Shown piece by piece: positions 30,653 to 44,157 of a stretch of 64,000 nucleotides of DNA (position 1 is its first letter; every line of letters starts with the position of its first letter). The notes beneath the pieces are model-generated. The model ran no database searches. It saw nothing but the letters and a program-made list of their open reading frames with translations, and had not been told where the DNA came from. Location: assembly GCF_011174705.1 (NCBI RefSeq), contig NZ_JAANIJ010000001.1:1364001-1428000 (forward strand), given 5' to 3'. The stretch is from Tessaracoccus coleopterorum (GTDB lineage Bacteria > Actinomycetota > Actinomycetes > Propionibacteriales > Propionibacteriaceae). Both the position numbers and the translations under genes were made by a program.

Positions 30653-31689
30653 TCAGCAGCCGTCCCAACTCACGTCGGTGGTGTACCGCTGGGCGGACAT
30701 CTCGTAGATCACATCGGTGTCGACCAGCGGCGGGTGGGCGCGAACACGTAGCCCCGTGGCCGTCAGGCCCACCGAGGACGCGGAACTGGATCTCACGGTT
30801 GCCCTGCCGGTAGGAGCCGAAGTACTGCGTCTCCCCGTAGTTCAGCTTTGCCACCACCTTGAACGACGCTCCGTACAGCGCCCGCACCTGGGCGACCGTC
30901 ATCCCCACCTTCGCACCACGATCGCTCGGGTTGACGGTGTTACGCACAGAGACGTCGGGCAGACCCAGCACAAAGAGCTTGCGGGTGGTGAGCGGCGCAG
31001 CCTCCTCCCAGCCCACGCACGGCTCTGTGAACGGCTTGACGTAGCCCAACCTGGAGTAGTTGGTCATCGTCTGCGCCAGGGTGGTGTCGTGGGTGACCTT
31101 GATGCCGAGCGGCCCGAGCCCGTCAACGGTCAGCACGCTCTGGTCGAGGACATGGGCAGGGATGGTGCTGACCGGCGGGATGGACGACGACGAGAACGTC
31201 ACGATGTTGTTGAACACGTAGCCGGAGCGGCGCACGTACCGGGTTCCCTGCCGCACGAGGTAGTCGGTCCAGATGTAGGAGCGGCACCCTCCCTGCCCCG
31301 TCTGCGGGTGTTGCACTCCGTGCGCCAGCGGCGACCCGATGACGTCCACTCGATTGATCCGCCGTTGACGCCGCGCCCGGCGAGCGGGTTGCTGCCCCAC
31401 GCGGCCCGGGGCTGTGGCAGGTATGTCAGGTTGTTGAAGTGCCAGCCGGTGACGCTGCGGTAACTGCCGGAGACCATGACGACCTGGGTGGCCCAGATCT
31501 TGGTGCGGCAGCGGACCACGACCGACGAGTACCGCTCGCAGGTGGTGCTCCACAGTCTGCCGTTCTGGATGTGTCCGCCGGGGTCGTGTAGACCGACGGG
31601 CCGGCCGCCTCGGCGGTCCGGACGCCGAGTCCCGTGACTGCCGTGGCCGCGGCCACGAGCCCGACCGCGATCCTGGTGAGACGATTCAT
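30653..31689 (-). CDS. Secreted protein with the same Cys/Trp module as the subtilisin
   Basis: About 347 residues with a Sec signal (IAVGLVAAATAVTGLGV, cleavage near AEAAG). After a C4 correction near 31580, the N-terminal half reads NGRLWSTTCERYS, VRCRTKIWATQV, TGWHFNNLTYLPQ, GRRWRTECNT and GYVFNNIVTF. This is clearly homologous to the C-terminal module of the protease at 1633-4776. The second half (GLGPLGIKVTHDTTL, EPCVGWEEA, GAKVGMTVAQVRALYG, ending DVSWDGC) resembles secreted actinobacterial domains of unknown role. About four corrections are needed. The start at 31689 has GTAGGAG nine bases upstream. It is convergent with the thi operon. Confidence 0.7.
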
Positions 31690-31942
31690 CTCGATGCTCC
31701 TACGTTGGAGGGAATCTGTGCGGGACCGACGCGGGGCCGGACTTGGCGCTGCGGCGGCCAGGTGAGGGTTCCGTATCCCTCCGACACCACCCACTGTCTT
31801 CTACGCCGAGCGGAAACGTCTGGTTTCGGCCATCTGGGATCCCCGACACGCCCAAACGGGCCCGAACGGCTCTGACAAGGTGTTTCAACAGCAACCCGCC
31901 GGGGGGTGGACCGAATTGGATCGTGCCAATTATTGTGGGGTC

Positions 31943-34492
<2,550 letters not shown>

Positions 34493-34530
34493 CCCGGAGT
34501 CGTCGACCGGGTCTCCCCGGCGCCTGACCC

Positions 34531-34569
34531 GACCGCGGGCCCGTCCTCCTGGAGGACGGGCCCGCGGTC
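34531..34569. terminator. Bidirectional hairpin between glgP and the TreS-like gene
   Basis: A perfect 19-base palindrome, arms 34531-34549 and 34551-34569, lies between the two convergent genes. There is no T-tail. The strength and position argue for shared termination. Confidence 0.7.
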
Positions 34570-34607
34570 CGTTGTCCGGAGAGGATGCGGCCGGGGTCGG
34601 CTCCGGG

Positions 34608-36895
34608 TCAATCCTTGACGATCACGGCCTGGAACGCGAACGGGCCGAGGTCCACCCGGAACCCACCCTGCGCGGGGTGCCCGCCGTCGACGGGCTCGAC
34701 GCGGCCGACCACCTCGCTGGTACCGAGGTCGATGACGGTCGCCCCTCCGGGAGTGCCGCGGCACGCACCACGGTGCCCGCCGCACGCTCGGAGAAGTTGA
34801 ACACGCTGACCTGCACGGCCCCGATCGCCAGCCGGTTGACCATCACGAGGATCGCGGGGTCGTCAGGCAGCGGGATCTCGAGCAGGGTGCCGGTGGCGAT
34901 GCCGTGCGCCTCGCGCAGGTGCAGCATCGACGCCAGCCGCCGCGCGAACGACCCCGGGTCGGCCAGCTGCGCGGGGAGCGACCCGTACAGTGACCTGGCC
35001 CTCGGCAGTCCGGAGGCCGAGCGGTTGGCCTCGGGATTGCGGCCCATCAGGTCGAACGCCCCGCGCTCGATCCACCGGGTGTCGCCGGTGGAGATGAGGT
35101 CGGCGACGTCGTCCCGGTCGACGGGCAGGGCCCCCACCAGGTCCCAGCCGGACAGCGCGAAGACGCCCGGCTGCAGCGCGTTGAACGCGGCGAGGAGGAG
35201 GTGGGCGTCGCGGACCCGACGCACATCGTCGTCGGTGATGGCGCCCAGGTCGCTGATCCCCAGGCATGCGGTGATCACCGACGCGGTGGTCGACGCGATG
35301 CCGTTCTGCGTGAAGATCGCGTTGTAGGGCGCCGCCGGCCCGGCGATGGCGCTGCGCAGGTCGTGCCGGATGCGCTCGGCGAGTTCGGCGCCGGTGTAGT
35401 CGACGCCCCCCAGCCGGTAGGCGTCGGCGCGATGGGTGGTGCCGAAGTGCACCAACTCATAGGTCAGTTCATCGTGGTTCTGCAGGGCGTGCACGAGCGC
35501 ACCCTGGTCGATGCCGATGCGCAGCGCCTCCCCAGCGTCAAGCGCAGGAACTCCGTGTCGCCGGTGGCCAGCGCATGCTGGTAGGCCGGGCGCGTGACGA
35601 AGTCGTACGACAGGTCGGGGCCGGCGAGCGACGTCGAACGGATGGCGTCCATGGACAGGTTGAGCTCCTGGAAGGTGAATCCGCCCACCTTGCGCACCAT
35701 CGACCCGATCAGCTGGTTGGCGGCCACCGAGAGCGGGTGCCCCTCCGACCAGGCCGGTCCGCCCTCGTCGTCCTCGCTGGCCCGCTCGACGCCGAGGAAC
35801 CCGTTGGCGTCCAGCCGCAGGCCGCCTGCGCCGAGGTCGGTCAGCGCGTGCAGCGCATCACCCATCACCAGCCGCATGCCCGCGAAGGTCGGGTCGAGCC
35901 AGTTGATGGAGGGCTGGCCGTCCTTGAAGTAGTGCAGATACACCCACCGGTGCGGTTCGCCGTGCGTGTCGAGCACCTCGGCGGTGGCCGACCAGTTCGT
36001 CTCCTTGACGCCGGGCTCGTAGAAGATGACCCGCTGCAACTCGCCGATGATGAAGCCGGCGTCCTTGAGCCGCCGCTCGTCCTCGGCGCTCAGGTTGGTG
36101 GAGTCGCGGCCCACCGGCACGTCCGGGAGGAGGTGCCAGGCATCCCGCGGGATGTCGATCATGTGGTAGATCCCGGGTAGTCGCGGTAGTTCATCTCCGC
36201 GAGCCGGAAGTCGGAACCCTTCCCTGTGTGGGCGGGCACGAGGTCGTCGATGATGGTGGCGCCACGTTCCGCTGCGGTGCCCTGCATCGTGCGGTACTCG
36301 TCCTCCGTGCCGAACATGGGGTCGATCCCCATCGAGATGCGGTCGAAGTGGCCGTCGATCGACGGCGTGCGGGACCAGCCGGAGACGCCGCCGGCGAGCT
36401 TCACCGGGCCGGTGTGGACCGCCCTGATCCCGATCTCCGCGAACGCCTCCCACAGGTCGTGGGCGCCGAGCGCCCCAGGAACGACACCCCGTCGAGCGTG
36501 ATGTGCGACAACGGGTAGGCGGTGAACCACACGGATGCGGTGTCGACCGCGCCGCGGGGTGCGGCCGGGCGTAGGCGCGACCCCACATCTCGGGCTGCCC
36601 CGACAACTGCCGGGCGATCGCCTTCGCATCGCCGAGCATCGAGTGGTTGACGAGCCACTCCACGTAGGCCCTGTTGGTTCCCACCGGCTCGAACGGGGTG
36701 GCGAGCGTGCCCGTGAACGAGGCGTGCCGCCGCGCCCTGGGCCGCAGCGCCCGAGGCCGCGCCGGGTAGAAGGCCTCGTCGAAGTTGATCTCCTGGTCTG
36801 CCACCTCCGCCACCGCGGGATGTGCCTCGGCAACCCCGGGCGGGGATCGGGATGGTGTCCGCGTGCGGTTCGTGCTCTTCGATCGGCTCGCTCAC
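34608..36895 (-). CDS. GH13 enzyme, trehalose synthase-like (maltose glucosyltransferase)
   Basis: About 764 residues of alpha-amylase superfamily GH13. The nucleophile motif is [10 protein letters not shown], the acid/base region [11 protein letters not shown], and the transition-state Asp [10 protein letters not shown]. The barrel motif usually written DLVxNHT appears here as [15 protein letters not shown]. The length and the C-terminal beta domain ([26 protein letters not shown]) suit TreS, which interconverts maltose and trehalose, but the unusual motif places it in a side branch and the reaction is inferred. GTG start at 36895. About five corrections are needed. It is convergent with glgP. 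Confidence 0.72.
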
Positions 36896-37046
36896 TGGGG
36901 TCCTTCCTGTCGGGCCTCCCCAGCCTATGCCGGGAGGACACAGGCGTGGCGGCCGGCCGGTCCGCTGGCCGGAGGTGGCCGAAGGACCGCAGTGGAAAAA
37001 CGGTGAATGCGGGTCACCGCGGAGGCGCCGGAACTACACTCCCCAG

Positions 37047-37645
37047 ATGCGCACGATCGTCGAGAGGATCAGCAGAGACGCTGCCTCGTCCTGGACGTAC
37101 TTCGCACGCTCGTCCAATCAGTTCGACGTGGTGCATCACCGGCATCCGGAGATCGAACTCACCTTCGTCCTGGGTGGTGAGGGGATCCGGCAGGTCGCCG
37201 GGTCGGTGGACCGCTTCTCGGACGGCGACCTGGTGCTCGTCGGCTCGAATGTCCCGCACGCCTACTGGACAGACAAGGCTCCCGCACCGGTCACGGCGCC
37301 CGGCGGGCAGGCGTTGAGCTACATGGTGGAGACCGCGTTCCCTGAGGCGTACGCGAACCTCGGCATCACCCCGATCGCCTACAACCCCGGCCCCGAGCAG
37401 GGCGGCTTCTTCACGTTCATGGAGAAGAAGGCTGAGACCGACCCGGGATACCGCGAGGTCATGGACGCCGTCATCCTCGACATGAACAACCCCTCAAGTC
37501 GGGCACGGCGTTCATCGATCCGTGGAGCGCGAAGGCCGGAGACGTGCAGAAGGCGATCTGGAACCCGATGCTCAACGGGAAGAAGCCCGTGGATGAGGCC
37601 GTCCAGGAGTACATCGACAAGGTCAACGCCCTGGCCAACGCCTAA
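37047..37645 (+). pseudogene. Chimera: AraC-type cupin N-terminus joined to sugar-binding-protein C-terminus
   Basis: From the ATG at 37047, the first 75 or so residues (VVHHRHPEIELTFVLGGEG, FSDGDLVLVGSNVPHAYW) are the effector cupin of an AraC-family regulator. The rest, in the same frame, is not a helix-turn-helix. GGFFTFMEKKAETDPGY, FIDPWSAKAGDVQKAIW and LNGKKPVDEAVQEY match the C-terminus of an ABC-type sugar solute-binding protein. Both the DNA-binding half and about 300 residues of the binding protein are missing. Either a deletion fused two adjacent genes or the assembly joined them wrongly. One C-run correction near 37494 is needed. Confidence 0.55.
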
Positions 37646-37668
37646 GGGCCCGGCCGGGGACGGCGCCG

Positions 37669-38540
37669 TCAGAGGGTGTGGAGCACCGTGCCCGATGCCC
37701 CGATGACGACCCGCTGCCCCCGGCCGAGCGTCAGGTGATCGTCCTCGATGCCGTCCCCGAAGGCCACGAGGGTGTCGGACTCCACGATCAGCGCGAGGTC
37801 CTCGCCGGCCCCAGTGTGCCGCTCGTCAGCCGCACGCCGGTGGTCGGTGAGGGCCATGCCTCCCGCACGAACCAGGCAAGTGACGGGTCGGTCGGGGCGG
37901 GCAGCCGTCCCTCCGGGTCCATCACCCGCTGGAGGGATGCACACCAGCCGGTCGCTCCCGTGCCGGTGCCGACGATCAGCCCGGAGGAGGTCTGGCGCTC
38001 CGTCCGCCCCTCCACCTCCATCAGGTACCTGGCCGACTGGTGAGTCGGCTGGCCCACGTAGATCTCGTTGAGGGCGGTGAGCTGCTGGCCGTCGTCCGTG
38101 CGGATCGACACCATGGTCCGCCGCATCGGGCTCGCCGTCGCCGAGGTGGCGAGCAGGCGGGCACAGTCGTCCGGACGGTGGGGCACGAGCACCCCGGCAT
38201 GGCCGCCGGGGTTGATCCCGATCACAGGCTGGCCGTCGAGGTACTTGGCGACGTTTGCCACCAGCCCGTCCTGCCCGACCACGACCACCACGTCCTCGGG
38301 GTTGAAGACGAACCGGGACACCTCGCTCCGCTCGACCTCGGCCCGCCTCCACTCGGCGGGGATGGCCGCCGCGACGGCCGCCCTCGCCTGCGCCTGCGCG
38401 TCACGGCGCACCTCGAGCTCGTCGATGCTCCGGCCCCGGCTCCGCATCACGAAGGCGGCCTGCCCGCGCGTGCCGTGCCTGGCCAGCAGCCCCTCGATCT
38501 CGGTCGCCCGGTAGACGACGACCGCTCTCGGCCTTGCCAT
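37669..38540 (-). CDS. NAD kinase-like protein
   Basis: About 290 residues of the ATP-NAD kinase fold. The nucleotide motif usually GGDG reads VVVVGQDGLVANVAKYL. YLDGQPVIGINPGG, LNEIYVGQPTHQSARYL and SSGLIVGTGTGATGWCASL follow the family order. The GQDG form suggests a divergent branch, so phosphorylation of NAD is not assured. One correction near 37805 is needed before the C-terminus GEDLALIVESDTLVAFGDG. It lies six bases after the SPFH gene, certainly in the same operon, facing the NrtR-type regulator. An NAD-linked role is inferred from that context. Confidence 0.75.
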
Positions 38541-38546
38541 GGCTGC

Positions 38547-39551
38547 TCAGTCCCGCCCGCCAGCGGTCAGCCGACCGAGCATCCCCGTGATGAGGTCGGG
38601 GGTCAGCACCAGGGATTCGACCTTCGGCAGGTTGGCGGCGAGCTCCCGCAGGGCGAGCGCGAGCAGGACGTCCCGGCTGGCCTCCCGGTAGGCATCGAGC
38701 CTCGCGGCCTCGGCGTCGGCCTCTGCCTCCCCCAGCACCCGGGTGGCGTCGGCCTTCGTCTGCGAAAGGGTCGCCGCACGGCTCGCCTCGGCCCGGACCC
38801 GGACGGCGTCGGCCACGGCGGCATCCTCGGCCTCACGGCGGGCGTTGGCGCCGTTCTGGGCGATGAGCTGTTCCTGCCGCCTCGCCAGCTCGATCTGGTT
38901 GGCCAGCTCGTTCTCGCCGATCGCAGCCTCCTTCTCGACGGCGAGCGCGCGGCGCTCGAACGTCGCCCGGTCGGCCTCCTGCTGGACCTGTTCGCGGGCG
39001 GGCAGCTGCAGGGCCCGCTCCACCTCGGGCTCGGGCCGGAGCAGCGAGAACCGCACCCCGATCACCTCCACCCCGATCGCGGTCAAGCGCTCGTCGGCGC
39101 GGAGCCGGGCGATGGCCCCGTCAGCGATCCCGGCCACGTCGAGGGAGAGCACCTCGCGCAGCGGGCGGCCGCTCAGCGTCCCGGTCACCGCGGCGCCCGT
39201 GGCACCGTGGATCATGGCGCCGACCGTCTCGAGCGGCGACTCGAGCCAGCGGCCGTTCGTCGGGTCGATCGAGAAGTCGACGCGCGCGGCGGCCTGCGAC
39301 GGCTCGGCAAAGCGGTAGGTGACGGTGGCCGGTGCTGTGACCTCCTGGAGGTCCGAGGTGCGGATCCTGACGAGCGCCTCCTGCTCCCGGTCATCGACCG
39401 GTACCTCGCTGATGGCGGCGGTCAGTGGTCGGAACCAGAAGCCCGCGCCGACTCCGGCCTGCGTGCGACGCCCCTTCGTGAGGCATTCGGTGTAGGTGGT
39501 CGCGGTGCCGCGCAGGTGGCGGACGAACGGGAACCGGGTGATCTTGGCCAT
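38547..39551 (-). CDS. SPFH/Band 7 domain protein
   Basis: An intact 334-residue protein. The SPFH domain covers residues 1-180 (RFPFVRHLRGTATTYTECL, VRIRTSDLQEVTAPATVTY, GRPLREVLSLDVAGIADGA). A long charged coiled coil rich in Ala/Glu follows (EVEREL-type to ARREAEDAAVADAVR, EAEADAEAARLDAYREASRD), as in flotillin-like scaffolds. It has no transmembrane start. The first gene of the divergent pair, it is followed six bases later by the NAD-kinase-like gene. The palindrome at 39571-39593 lies 20 bases upstream of its start. Confidence 0.85.
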   Translation of the reverse strand: MAKITRFPFVRHLRGTATTYTECLTKGRRTQAGVGAGFWFRPLTAAISEVPVDDREQEALVRIRTSDLQEVTAPATVTYRFAEPSQAAARVDFSIDPTNGRWLESPLETVGAMIHGATGAAVTGTLSGRPLREVLSLDVAGIADGAIARLRADERLTAIGVEVIGVRFSLLRPEPEVERALQLPAREQVQQEADRATFERRALAVEKEAAIGENELANQIELARRQEQLIAQNGANARREAEDAAVADAVRVRAEASRAATLSQTKADATRVLGEAEADAEAARLDAYREASRDVLLALALRELAANLPKVESLVLTPDLITGMLGRLTAGGRD

Positions 39552-39570
39552 CGCTGGCCTCCTCTCAACT

Positions 39571-39627
39571 CTTATCGTGATATTGACGATAAGGGTTGTT
39601 CCGCAGGAATGTCAATCTGACGATAAG
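39571..39627. promoter_or_regulatory. Palindromic operator between the SPFH gene and nrtR
   Basis: CTTATCGT (39571-39578), seven bases, ACGATAAG (39586-39593) is a perfect inverted repeat. A second ACGATAAG lies at 39620-39627, 34 bases further on, with a degenerate left arm. They sit between the two divergent starts in an A/T-rich patch. The likely ligand is the adjacent NrtR-type regulator, controlling itself and the SPFH operon (inference). Confidence 0.75.
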
Positions 39628-39644
39628 GGCGGTAGGGTGGCGCC

Positions 39645-40322
39645 ATGCAGCAGAAGTTCTTCGTCACGGTCGACCTGGTGGTTCTCACCATCCGCGACGG
39701 ACGGCTGCATGCGCTCCTGATCGAACGCAGATTCCCACCCTTCGAGGGGAATGGGCGCTGCCAGGAGGCTACGTGCTGCCGGGAGAGGACCTGACTGCGG
39801 CCGCCTATCGTGAACTCGCCGAGGAGACCGCGATCGGCGCGGGCGTGCATCTCGAGCAGTTGGCGACCTACGGTGAGCCGGGGCGCGACCCGCGGGGACG
39901 CACCGTGACCGTCGCCTGGCTCGCGCTCGTTCCCGAGGTCCCCGAGCCGGCGGCCGGGACGGACGCTTCGGACGCTGCCTGGGTGCCTGTCGAGGAGCTG
40001 GAGGGGGCGCCGTGAGCCTGGCGTTCGACCACGACGCGATCCTCGCGGACGGCATCGAACGGGCGCGGGCCAAGCTCGAGTACTCCCCCTTGCCGCGGCC
40101 TTCTGCCCGACCGAGTTCACCGTCGGCCAGCTTCGGCGCATCTACGAGGCCGTGTGGGGCACCCGCTGGATCCGAGGAACTTCCACCGCAAGGTGACCCG
40201 GTCCGAGGGGTTCCTGGAGCCGACCGGACACACGAGCACGATCGACGGGGCAGGCCGGCGCAGCTGTACACGCGCGGCACCCTCGACACACTGTTTCCCC
40301 GATCACCCGCGCAGCCGGCTGA
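39645..40322 (+). CDS. nrtR: NrtR-type Nudix transcriptional regulator
   Basis: About 228 residues. From the ATG at 39645: [18 protein letters not shown], then, after restoring one A near 39750, [17 protein letters not shown] and [12 protein letters not shown] (a Nudix box with altered spacing). The second half is the NrtR winged helix: [46 protein letters not shown], and [13 protein letters not shown]. NrtR proteins sense ADP-ribose or related nucleotides and repress NAD genes in many bacteria. About five or six corrections are needed. It is divergent from the SPFH/NAD-kinase-like operon across a palindromic operator. Confidence 0.8.
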
Positions 40323-40330
40323 CGCCGGCC

Positions 40331-42748
40331 TCAGCCCTCCCCCAGCAGACGCAACCGGGCCGCCGCTTCGAGCGCCGCGGCCCGGTCGGAGGCCCCCAAC
40401 TTCCGGTACAGCGGCTTGATCTGGGAGCGCAGGGTGCCGAGCGTCACGAACCGCTCGGCGGCGATCTCCGAGTTCTTCAGCCCCCGTCGCATCAGCGTCA
40501 GGATCTCCCGCTCGGTCGGTGTCAGAGAAGGCCGTTGCTGCCACGTCACCGGTCGGGGATCCCGGCCGCGGCTTCGAGCGCCTCCCGCAGCGGGCGGGGC
40601 AGGTCGTCCTCCTGCGTGTCGACGATGTGGACCAGGCGTTCGGTGATGTCGGCTGGGACGAAACGCAGGGCGAAGCGGAGGAGGCGCGGTGACGGCACCT
40701 GCCGCCAGCCGAGGGCCAACTCGTCGCGGGCGGCGTCGGGGTTCTCCAGCCGGATCTGGGCGGCGGCGGCATAGACGTGGGCGAGCACCTCGAAGCGCGG
40801 GAAGCCCTGCGCGTCGAGCCCCGCACAGTGCCCGAGGGCGGCCGGGTAGTTCCCGTCACGCAGGGAGATCGCGCAGCGCGTGAGCGTGTCGAACAACCCG
40901 TCTCCCTCTGGTTGCCGTGGGAACGGGTCCCGGTCCAGCTCGAGACCGGGATCGAGCCCGCGACCGTCGTGGCCCATGCGATGAAGGAGCTCGGGCGGTG
41001 GCCCCGCCAGAGCCGGCTGCTGCGTCGCACCACGTCGCGCACCTCGTCGCGCCCCAGCCCCGCTGGATCGGTCTGAGCGCGGACCACGAGGACGAGCGCG
41101 TCGAGCGCTGAGCGCGACTGCGAGGGCGCGCCCCGTTCGAAGATGGGCCGCACCGCGGCGAGCGCATCGGCGTCCCTGCCCTCCTCCATCAGGCGGAGGG
41201 CCGCAGCGTCGCTGGGTATCTGGTCGTCAACCTCCTCATCGGTGAGCGACCGCAACCCCGCAAGGTCCTGTTCCGTGATCAGGCTCACCCGCTCCAGGGC
41301 GTAGAGCCGGTCCGAGGGAAGGCTGAGGTCGGCCATCACGCCCGCGAACCGGAGGGCATCCTGATGTCGGTCGAGCTGAAGGCACGCCCAGTAGGCGAGG
41401 TACAGCTGTCCGACCCGGCGGGTCCGTCGCAGGTCGGTCACCTGTTGCCGGGGTTGGTCTGCCTCCAGGAGTTCGCCCACGTGGTCGACGAGGCGGTCGG
41501 CGCGGTCGCGTTCGCCCGCAGTCACGGCCGCGAAGAGGGCGACCGCCGTCCGGGCCGACTCATCACCGAACGACGAGGGACTCAGGTCGAGCAGCGTCGC
41601 GAGCGCCCTGCGGGCCAGATCGCGTCCCTTCTTCCTGCCCCAGCCTCGGCCCGCGCCCCAGTTCCACCTGTAGAAGCGCCAGGGCGGGCCACTCCGCAGG
41701 GTCGGGGCCAGGGCGTTCAGCGCGTCGACGGCGTTGGCGTCGGTGAACATGAGGAACAGCCGGAAATCGTCGCGCACCATGCGCTCGGCGCGGGCCGCTT
41801 CACCGAGCTCCAGCAGGGGCCGAGGCCCATCGCCCGCCTGCCCGATGCGAGGATCCGGCGCAGCCCCTCCCGTAACTCGCCCTCCCGTTCCTCGGCCGGG
41901 GTGACGCGGTTGAGCGCGGCCCATGCCCCGAGGTCCAGGACAGCGCCTCGACGCCGGCCTCGGCGTCGGTGTCGGCGGTGAACAGCGGATAGGCGCCGGC
42001 GCGGGCGAACCAGTCGCCGGTCAGGCCCCCGAAACCCCGCAGGAGATCCCGGGTGAAGGTCCGCATCCCCCTCGCTGCGAGCAACCAGGCGCGGAAACCA
42101 CCGTCACCCGGCGGTTCCGCTGTGTGGGAGGTGCCCCGCAGCGGCAGCAGCGCCAGTTCCGGGCGGTGGGCGGCACCGTCCACACCCCTCCGGCCGCATC
42201 GGCGCGGACCTGCTCGAGGTACCGGTGAACCAGGCTCGGACATCCGGCCATGGTCTCGGGGATCACCGTGAGGTCGGGATTGGGGCCGGTCAGCAGCCGA
42301 CGGGCGAGGACGGCCGTCTCATCCGGGTCGAAGGCGAGGTCGCGCTCGTCAAGGATGCGTGGTGCAAGGGCGCCGACCGGCCCCGATCCCGGCGGATCCT
42401 CGCTGGAGACGATGAGCCTCAGCGACGGTGCCGTCGCAAGGGCCAGGCGGATCTCCTGCCAGAGGGGATCGTCAGCACCGTGGATCAGGTCGTCGATGAA
42501 CCAGACGGCGGGCGCGGCCTCGGCCGACAGGCCCGGAACCGTTGGTGCAGTTCGTGTCTGCTCCGCGGCCACAGCGTCTCCACCGATGGATCGCCATCCA
42601 GCACGCGCCGCTCACACTGACGCATCAGGGTGGTTCGGCCCCAGCCGGGAAGCGCCACCAGTACCACCAGCTGCGGCAGGTAGTCCCACACCTGGTCGAA
42701 TCGGCGACGCCTCAGGAGCGTCCCGCCTGCGGCCCGCCTCAGACCCAT
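40331..42748 (-). CDS. Large LuxR-family regulator with ATPase domain (LAL/MalT type)
   Basis: About 808 residues. The N-terminus has FDQVWDYLPQLVVLV and a P-loop ALPGWGRTTLMRQ, then WFIDDLIHGADD (Walker B-like). A long helical, TPR-like middle runs to about 40600. The last 70 residues are a LuxR helix-turn-helix: LTPTEREILTLM, GLKNSEIAAERFVT and LGTLRSQIKPLYRKLG. The P-loop is degenerate at GWGRTT. About six one-base corrections are needed, so the middle is uncertain. The start at 42748 is the best-supported of several; MRDTGRS at 42793 is another. It ends nine bases from nrtR, convergent. Confidence 0.75.
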
Positions 42749-42839
42749 CCGCACCCCAGATACTTGAGCAATACTCCTCCCAGTGTCCCGCATGGGAGGA
42801 GCCCCCACAATGGGTCTCACGGGTGCCGCCCGCCCGCGG

Positions 42840-43627
42840 CTAGGCCGTACGCAGCGCCCGCTGCAGGGAGGAGAGCGAGCCGAAGCCGGAGCGACGTGCC
42901 AGGTCGGCCCGTGCTATGCCCGGATGTTCGGCGAGGATGCCGAGGGCGGCCTGCGCCCTAGCCTCGAGCAGGAGGCGGCTGAAGCTGGTGTCCCCCTCCT
43001 TCAGCTCCGCCTGGACGGTCCGCACGGAGACGCCGAGGTGCAGTGCCACCTGTTCGATCCGCAGTCCCGGGTCCGTGAAGTGCTGGAGGATGTAGCGCCG
43101 GGCCCGCATGAACAGCGGTTCGGCCTGGGTTCGTGTCCCCAGCGCCGCGACGAGGAGGCTGCGGACCACCTGTTCGGCGGCTGGCGCAATGGCGCGGGCG
43201 GCGGCGGCCGACAGGTCGTGCACGGAGCAGGTGTTGGTGATGAAGGCCAGCATCGGGCTCAAAGCCCCACATCCATGATCCGGGGAATCGGGAGCCCCGT
43301 CTCAGTCAACAGGTCGGCGAAGCGTTCGGGGCACAGTCTGACGACGATCACCTCGTTGCGCGGCTCGATCGTGTGCAGCACCGTTTCACCGCTTCCGGCA
43401 CCGATCAGGTGGATGCCCGGGGCACGGACCGTCCCACCGCCTGGCCCGTCGATCTCGGTACGTCCCTGAAGTTGCACCAGCAGGGTTGCCCGCCTACCCG
43501 TCCGATCACCCCGGTGCCACACCTGTTTCGACCGCGGGAGCCTTGCGTGCGTGATGGAGAAGTCCCGGAACCTCGCGGACCGCGCGGCCATGGTTTCTCT
43601 GCCGAGTTCGACGATCTCGAGTTCCAT
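42840..43627 (-). CDS. AraC-family transcriptional regulator
   Basis: About 263 residues. The N-terminal effector part has SKQVWHRGDRTGRRATLLVQLQG. The C-terminal double helix-turn-helix reads FMRARRYILQHFTDPGL, IEQVALHLGVSVRTVQ, then the second motif ARADLARRSGFGSLSSLQRALR. One correction near 43260 is needed. The start MELEIVELGRETMA at 43627 is chosen by comparison with typical starts. GTG at 43759, or further upstream with a correction, would add a basic extension. It is on the same strand as the LAL-type gene but separated by a gap and an independent start. Confidence 0.75.
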
Positions 43628-44157
43628 CTGACGCAGAAGCTCCGCCGAACGGCGCGACAGCTTTCCCCTGCCGCCGCCGTCCACCACGAGATCCGAGCGC
43701 CTCAGCGGTCGATCGGGCTCGCCGAGCCGACCTCGCGGCGCCAATGCCTGTTCCCCCACGGTTTCCCGTCCCCCAGTGCCGAGTCAACCTGGAGTCATTG
43801 GTACCAGATCCGGCGGCTCTCCGGGTACCTGCAGCGGCGTCTCCCCTCCGAATTCCTCCCTTCGGCGCTGCACGGGAGAATTCAGGGGTCGGATGCGGCC
43901 TCCGACGGCGCAGGGTGTAGGGGTGAGACGGCCGGCGTCAGCGGCGCTCGGCCATCTCCCACCGCTGCCCGTTTCGAGGAGGCCGCATCCGGGGTTCACC
44001 TGGGATCCGCCTGCGGGACGGGGGCCGGCCCTGCAGATCATCGGTTCGGGCAGCGGTGACAACCGCCCGTGGAGACAAGCTTGTCCCAGGCCTCACCCCC
44101 GGTCCATGACCCTGCGTTGCGGTTGCGCAAAGTGACACCCGGGCCCTCCGAGGGGCC
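43628..44157. other. Stretch of about 530 bases without a recognised gene
   Basis: I see nothing I can support. The first 130-160 bases may belong to a longer N-terminus of the AraC-type regulator. The rest contains only overlapping G/C-driven open frames without binding sites, and no strong hairpin. Confidence 0.4.
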
